Assembly: GCA_938045565.1 (NCBI GenBank)
Contig: CALIAZ010000023.1
Coordinates: 1-38,804, forward strand
Source of the DNA: an uncultured Atopobium sp.
GTDB taxonomy: Bacteria > Actinomycetota > Coriobacteriia > Coriobacteriales > Atopobiaceae
Direction of reading: 5' to 3'
DNA: 38,804 bases
Shown here one piece after another: positions 34,683 to 38,804 of this stretch. The stretch's first letter is position 1. Each line of letters begins with the position of its first letter. The translations under genes were made by a program, and so were the position numbers. The notes under the pieces are model-generated. The model was not told the DNA's origin, did not search any database, and saw only the letters and a program-made list of their open reading frames with translations.

Positions 34683-35345
34683 TTACTTAGACGCTTTAAT
34701 CTCACAAAGCTTCTTATAACCAAATAAGAAACGCTCTCCTATCTCACCTTCAGCATCAGAGGCACAAATGACTCCATGCTCATCTGAAGTAAGGAAGGCT
34801 TCATCAAAATCAGCAGTTCCATCAAATACCTGTGCGACAACATCTGAATTAAACTCAGTTGGCTCATGCAAGGTTTGTGCCAAATCAAGCACCAGACTTG
34901 TGGCTCCTGATCGAACGCTTTCTTCTGAAATGCCTGCGATAAGCTTTCCGTTCTTTACTAGCCAAAGCACTTCTGGTGCACAATGAGTTTGCTGCTCTTC
35001 TCGCTGTGAAATTCTTGCGCGGCCCGCAAGAGATAGAACAGAGCTCTCCTCCAAAGACTGGTAAGGACCAACTGTCATAGCGGCCTGACCATTGCTCTCG
35101 AGCAAAATCATAAGAACGCCGTCTGGATATTCTTGCGATCCCTCTTTGAGCGTTCCCTCAATGTGCTGCTTAGCCCAAGCAATCAAGTGCGGAGAAACAT
35201 CTTTTTGAGCAACAACTCGTCTACTCAGCGCACGTAAATGCCTGTTATCAAGAGGGAGAACACCTCCAGCCAGTCTCCAACGACAAACAAGTTCTGGATT
35301 ATCAAGCTCAAACCTCTGAGCCGCTTCTAACTCTTCCTGGTCCAC
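34683..35345 (-). CDS. Hypothetical protein with faint class IV aminotransferase resemblance
   Basis: A 220-residue soluble protein that I do not recognise with confidence. I start at the GTG at 35345, because GGAGG lies five bases upstream; the in-frame TTG further up overlaps that site. The C-terminal TADFDEAFLTSDEHG and EIGERFLFGYKKLCEI resemble the end of PLP-dependent class IV aminotransferases/aminodeoxychorismate lyase (ADEVFLTG..., IG.G..GP.T..L). YPDGVLMILLESNG also fits that fold. No clear PLP lysine is visible, and the N-terminal domain looks shortened. It follows purH by 53 bp, so cotranscription is likely. The homology is inference. Confidence 0.8.
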   Translation of the reverse strand: MDQEELEAAQRFELDNPELVCRWRLAGGVLPLDNRHLRALSRRVVAQKDVSPHLIAWAKQHIEGTLKEGSQEYPDGVLMILLESNGQAAMTVGPYQSLEESSVLSLAGRARISQREEQQTHCAPEVLWLVKNGKLIAGISEESVRSGATSLVLDLAQTLHEPTEFNSDVVAQVFDGTADFDEAFLTSDEHGVICASDAEGEIGERFLFGYKKLCEIKASK

Positions 35346-35398
35346 AGTGTCCTCCCCCAACTTTTTATGAAATGAAGTGCTAATCCCGACTTAGCAGA

Positions 35399-36988
35399 TT
35401 AGTGCCTAAAGTGTCGCTTTCCTGTAAACACCATTGCAATACCATGTTCATCACAAGCGGCAATAGACTCATCATCTCTGACTGATCCGCCTGGCTGAAT
35501 AATGGCTGTTACGCCATGGGCTGCCAAGGTATCAACGTTATCTCGGAATGGGAAAAACGCGTCAGATGCAGCCACGAGGTTCTTTGAATCAATTCCCATG
35601 CGTTCGCAAGCTGCTTCAGCTCGCTCGCACGCGAGAAGAGCGGCGTCAACACGGTTTGGCTGGCCTGGTCCCATACCAATTCCGGCTTGATCTTTTGCAA
35701 CCAAAATGGCGTTTGACTTAACGGTCTTACAAACTTTCCAAGCAAATACCAAATCACTCAGCTCTTCTGGAGTTGGTTGACGCTTAGTAACAACCTCAAA
35801 GCTCTCTGCGGTTTCGTCTGCATGATCAAGGTCTTGCACCAACAATCCACCGTCAACAGTTCTCATTTCGAGCTCACGACTTCTATCGATTCCGCCTGTA
35901 GCTAAGACGCGAAGATTTGTTCTCTTTGATAGACGCTCAAGAGCCTCTTCTGTGAAGCTTGGTGCAATAAGAACCTCAACAAACTGCTTATTGATATCTG
36001 CAAAGTGCTCAACAAACTCCAGCGGAACCTCTCTGTTTACTGCAATAATTCCACCAAAGGCAGAAAGTGGATCGCAAGCAAATGCTCGGTCATATGCCTC
36101 AACAACATTTTCTGCTGTTGCAGAACCACAAGGATTCTGGTGTTTCAAAATAATGACTGATGGATCATCAAACTCACGAACAGCTGCCCAAGCTGCATCG
36201 GTATCCAGCAAATTGTTGTAAGACAAAGGCTTGCCCTGAAGCTGCTGGGCGTTTGCTAAAGAGTGTGCAGGAGCGCCAGGCATCTTGTAAAACGCTGCGG
36301 ACTGCTGAGGATTTTCTCCGTAACGAAGATCCTGTTCTTTTGTTGCCTTTACCAGCAAAGTCTCTGGGAATTTACTCTGCTCTGATTCAACTACACCAGA
36401 AAGGTATGCGGCAATAGCGCCGTCGTATGCGGCTGTTGTCTTAAATACCTTCAAAGCAAGTTGCTGACGAGAAGCCCTTGTAGTTGCACCGTCATAAGAA
36501 CGCATCTCATCAAGAACACGACCATAATCTTCTGGATCAACAACAACCGTAACAAAATCATTATTCTTTGCAGCAGAGCGGAGCATTGAAGGTCCGCCAA
36601 TATCGATGTGCTCAATTGCATTTTCTAGTGTCACTGATGGATCAGCTACGGTCTTCTCAAACTCGTAAAGATTAACGCAGACCAGGTCAATCATACCGAT
36701 ACCATTGTTCTCTGCGTCTGCAACATGACCAGGGTTATCTCTGCGACATAAGAGACCACCATGGACGCGAGGATGCAATGTCTTGACGCGGCCATCCATC
36801 ATCTCTGGAAATCCGGTATAAGACTCAATAGGGATGACGGGAACGCCTGCCTCTTCGAGGATTTTTGCGGTTCCACCTGTTGAAATTACCTCTACACCAA
36901 ACTCTTTAGTAAGAGCCTGTGCAAATTCAACAATACCTGTTTTGTCTGTTACCGAGATTAGCGCACGTTTGATAGGGGCCTCAGCCAT
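35399..36988 (-). CDS. purH: Bifunctional AICAR formyltransferase/IMP cyclohydrolase
   Basis: Catalyses the last two steps of de novo purine synthesis, AICAR to FAICAR to IMP. It is 529 residues, starting at the ATG at 36988 with AAAGGAG upstream. The N-terminal IMPCH domain (about 1-200) begins ALISVTDKTGIVEFAQAL and has the STGGTAKIL and TGFPEMMDGRVKTLHPRVHG motifs. The C-terminal formyltransferase domain has the KHQNPCGSA motif with the catalytic His, and DPLSAFGGIIAVN. The C terminus ends GKRHFRH as usual. Other pur genes are absent from the window. Confidence 0.97.
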   Translation of the reverse strand: MAEAPIKRALISVTDKTGIVEFAQALTKEFGVEVISTGGTAKILEEAGVPVIPIESYTGFPEMMDGRVKTLHPRVHGGLLCRRDNPGHVADAENNGIGMIDLVCVNLYEFEKTVADPSVTLENAIEHIDIGGPSMLRSAAKNNDFVTVVVDPEDYGRVLDEMRSYDGATTRASRQQLALKVFKTTAAYDGAIAAYLSGVVESEQSKFPETLLVKATKEQDLRYGENPQQSAAFYKMPGAPAHSLANAQQLQGKPLSYNNLLDTDAAWAAVREFDDPSVIILKHQNPCGSATAENVVEAYDRAFACDPLSAFGGIIAVNREVPLEFVEHFADINKQFVEVLIAPSFTEEALERLSKRTNLRVLATGGIDRSRELEMRTVDGGLLVQDLDHADETAESFEVVTKRQPTPEELSDLVFAWKVCKTVKSNAILVAKDQAGIGMGPGQPNRVDAALLACERAEAACERMGIDSKNLVAASDAFFPFRDNVDTLAAHGVTAIIQPGGSVRDDESIAACDEHGIAMVFTGKRHFRH

Positions 36989-37063
36989 TGCCGCTCCTTT
37001 GTGTTTGACACTTACTATCAGAAACACCTACAGCCTATCAGCTGCAAAACACTACGTACTAGA

Positions 37064-37092
37064 TGTAAACAAACTTGAAACTATTCTATAAT
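37064..37092 (+). promoter_or_regulatory. Promoter of the acetyltransferase-gluQ unit
   Basis: A perfect TATAAT -10 at 37087-37092 with TGTAAA 17 bases upstream (37064-37069). The -35 is weak. The predicted start lies about 30 nt before the GNAT ribosome-binding site. Confidence 0.55.
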
Positions 37093-37129
37093 CTTCCGCT
37101 GTAAAAACGCATGAAAGGAACTATTTCAT

Positions 37130-37759
37130 ATGTCTGCCGATACTCCAATCATAGTCCCCTTCGAAGATACTGACTTACCAGAACTTATCTCAATCGTTGA
37201 GCGCGTCTGGTACTTGGACGGCGATGAATCTAAAGAAACCAGTAGGTCTCTGGCTACCATTGATATTTCTTACTACATTGGTGTTTCAACTCATCGCTTT
37301 GTTGCAAAAAGCGGAAATACAGTTCTTGGCTTTATTTTCTGCTCCAACGGAGAAGATCCAGAAGATCAACAGAAATGGGTTGAGCTTGAAAATGCCTCAA
37401 CCATTACAGCTAAAAAGCTCTTAAGCCAGAAAGACTTTGAAGGCTATGAAGCCTTTGGTGCCGTCGAATCAAACCTGATTCACAAATACTGGAATGAAGG
37501 AATCAGAACTTCTAAATGGGAAATTACACTATTCTGCGTAAGCCCCGCTGCTCAAGGAAAAGGTGTTGGCGGTATGCTCTTCTCCTATATGCTCAATTTT
37601 TTGAAAGAACAGGGAGCTGAGCATTACTTTCTTGCAACAGATGATGACTGCGACATTAGTTTCTACCAACACAAGGGCCTTACCTGTAAAGATGAAGCTC
37701 CGGTTAAAGCGAATGGACAAGGCTTTGGCTTTGCCTATATCTATGCGGGAGATCTCTAA
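37130..37759 (+). CDS. GNAT-family N-acetyltransferase
   Basis: A 209-residue acetyl-CoA-dependent acyltransferase of unknown substrate. The N-terminal strand-helix (MSADTPIIVPFEDTDLPELI) is typical. Motif A, which binds acetyl-CoA pyrophosphate, is LFCVSPAAQGKGVGGMLFSY (about 137-156), and motif B is AEHYFLATDDDCDISFYQHKGL in pieces. AAAGGAA precedes the ATG. A two-base gap to gluQ indicates an operon; functional linkage to tRNA modification is not implied. Confidence 0.92.
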   Translation: MSADTPIIVPFEDTDLPELISIVERVWYLDGDESKETSRSLATIDISYYIGVSTHRFVAKSGNTVLGFIFCSNGEDPEDQQKWVELENASTITAKKLLSQKDFEGYEAFGAVESNLIHKYWNEGIRTSKWEITLFCVSPAAQGKGVGGMLFSYMLNFLKEQGAEHYFLATDDDCDISFYQHKGLTCKDEAPVKANGQGFGFAYIYAGDL

Positions 37760-37761
37760 GA

Positions 37762-38697
37762 ATGAGTTCTTGCATTGGAAGATTTGCACCTACACCATCT
37801 GGAAGAATGCATCTGGGTAACGTTTTCTCAGCTCTTATGGCTTGGGCCAGTGTTCGTTCCCAAAATGGCAGCCTTATTCTTCGTATCGAAGACCTGGATA
37901 TTCGTGCTCATAATCCTCAACACACCTCCCTTCTCCTTGATGATTTACAGTGGTTGGGACTAACTTGGGACAAAGGTCCGTATTACCAAAGCAAGCGTAC
38001 GGAGATCTACAAAGAAGCTCTTTTAAATTTGAGGCAGCAGGGACTCTTGTATCCCTGCTTTTGCTCCCGAGCAGACTTACACGCTGCACAAGCTCCTCAT
38101 GCAAGTGATGGCACGTATGTCTATGCCGGAACTTGCCGCAACCTCAGCCAATCTGAGCGTGAAGAGCTTTCAGCCCATAAAATTCCAGCAACACGTATAC
38201 AAGTTCCTAATAAGATCTACACGTTTGAAGATAGAGTCTACGGTTCTACATCACAAAACCTTGCTGAATCCTGCGGAGACTTTATTGTTCAGCGTGCAGA
38301 TGGCGTCTTTGCCTATCAGCTTGCCGTGGTAGTAGACGATGCTGATATGGGCATAACTGAAGTGGTCAGAGGTTCAGATCTTCTTTCCTCAACTCCTAGG
38401 CAACTTTATTTGCAAGACGTGCTTGATCTTTCTCATCCTACGTACGCGCACCTCCCTTTACTTGTTGCGCCTGATGGTAGGCGACTTTCAAAGCGCAATC
38501 ATGATCTAGACCTTGGTGTCCTTAGATCCCAAGGAAAAATACCAGAAGAGATTCTTGGCTTTCTTGCTTATTGCGTAGGCCTCTCAGAAGAGAACGAGCC
38601 TCTTTCCGCAGTACAAATTGCAAATCGTTTTTCTTGGGAGACACTTCGCGCTCACCGAAAAAACGTGGTTGTTGAGCATTTTTCACATGTTTTGTAA
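37762..38697 (+). CDS. gluQ: Glutamyl-Q tRNA(Asp) synthetase
   Basis: Activates glutamate and attaches it to queuosine at position 34 of tRNA-Asp; a truncated GluRS paralogue without the anticodon-binding domain. It is 311 residues, as usual for the family. The HIGH-type motif is FAPTPSGRMHLGN (8-20). The zinc site is C99-x-C101, Tyr121 and C125 (YPCFCSRAD; YAGTC), the YadB arrangement. The KMSKS-type loop is RRLSKRNHD. The ATG follows the GNAT stop codon by two bases. It complements the QueT-like transporter in the window. Confidence 0.94.
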   Translation: MSSCIGRFAPTPSGRMHLGNVFSALMAWASVRSQNGSLILRIEDLDIRAHNPQHTSLLLDDLQWLGLTWDKGPYYQSKRTEIYKEALLNLRQQGLLYPCFCSRADLHAAQAPHASDGTYVYAGTCRNLSQSEREELSAHKIPATRIQVPNKIYTFEDRVYGSTSQNLAESCGDFIVQRADGVFAYQLAVVVDDADMGITEVVRGSDLLSSTPRQLYLQDVLDLSHPTYAHLPLLVAPDGRRLSKRNHDLDLGVLRSQGKIPEEILGFLAYCVGLSEENEPLSAVQIANRFSWETLRAHRKNVVVEHFSHVL

Positions 38698-38706
38698 AAT
38701 GTCTTA

Positions 38707-38735
38707 TTGTGAGTGACGCCAGTTCGGGGTATCAT
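38707..38735 (+). promoter_or_regulatory. Promoter of tRNA-Ser
   Basis: TTGTGA-17-TATCAT; the predicted start falls about 11 bases before the mature tRNA. A second match, TTGAGC-17-TAAAAT (38672-38700), overlaps the gluQ stop codon and could act in tandem. Confidence 0.6.
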
Positions 38736-38752
38736 TCTCAAGCACCCATTTT

Positions 38753-38804
38753 GGAGAGCTGACCGAGAGGCCGAAGGTGCTCGCCTGCTAAGCGAGTATG
38801 GGCC
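38753..38804 (+). tRNA. tRNA-Ser (anticodon GCU), 5' part, cut by the right edge
   Basis: Begins with GGAGAGC acceptor strand and D-arm ACCGAGAGGCCGAAGGT. The anticodon stem CTCGC/GCGAG encloses the loop CTGCTAA, anticodon GCT at 38787-38789, which reads AGC/AGU serine codons. The start of the long variable arm follows, as expected for a class II tRNA. The T-arm and 3' acceptor strand are outside the window. Confidence 0.93.

Noticed and set aside
36989..37129. Purine riboswitch upstream of purH
   Set aside because: No conserved purine-aptamer core is visible in the short leader.

Overview
This window is a stretch of bacterial core chromosome. The 16S rRNA sequence, a mid-GC composition, an IdeR-like regulator, an actinobacterial-type RF1 and pyruvate:ferredoxin oxidoreductase together suggest an anaerobic, fermentative member of the Coriobacteriia, most likely an Atopobiaceae (Atopobium/Lancefieldella/Olsenella) relative. 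This assignment is inference from sequence character; no database search was run. I see no insertion sequence, prophage, CRISPR array or integrase. Most genes lie on the minus strand.

Layout, left to right. 1-1183: 5' three quarters of a 16S rRNA gene (minus), with its leader and a block of degenerate 33-35 nt tandem repeats (1589-1724). 1750-7224: envelope genes transcribed leftward: murA, an LCP-family ligase, an iron-type DtxR regulator, galU and a phosphohexomutase with an altered catalytic motif. 7254-14011: complete F1Fo ATP synthase operon atpBEFHAGDC. 14012-14520: non-coding, with the upp terminator. 14521-18559: prfA-prmC-tsaC-rpiB-upp. 18774-20504 (plus): an unrecognised acidic membrane-anchored protein. 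20580-23202: DedA protein, SRP RNA and pgi. 23299-25563: a small unknown gene, trxA, a PAP2 phosphatase and a metallophosphoesterase. 25615-30583: a probable operon of divergent murT-gatD, a QueT-like ECF substrate component, a LytS-like kinase and a LytTR response regulator. 30732-34286: nifJ. 34683-36988: an unknown gene and purH. 37130-38804 (plus): GNAT acetyltransferase, gluQ and the 5' part of tRNA-Ser(GCU).

How the genes fit together. pgi, the mutase and GalU form the branch from glucose-6-phosphate to UDP-glucose. MurA, the LCP protein, the MurT/GatD pair and the phosphatases serve wall assembly. NifJ supplies acetyl-CoA and reduced ferredoxin, and the ATP synthase couples ATP to the ion gradient. 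QueT-like transport and GluQ both point to queuosine-modified tRNA.

The two observations I would check first are the GatD homologue that has lost its glutaminase Cys and His beside a divergent MurT, and the phosphohexomutase in which the TASHNP catalytic loop is replaced while the metal-binding loop is kept.
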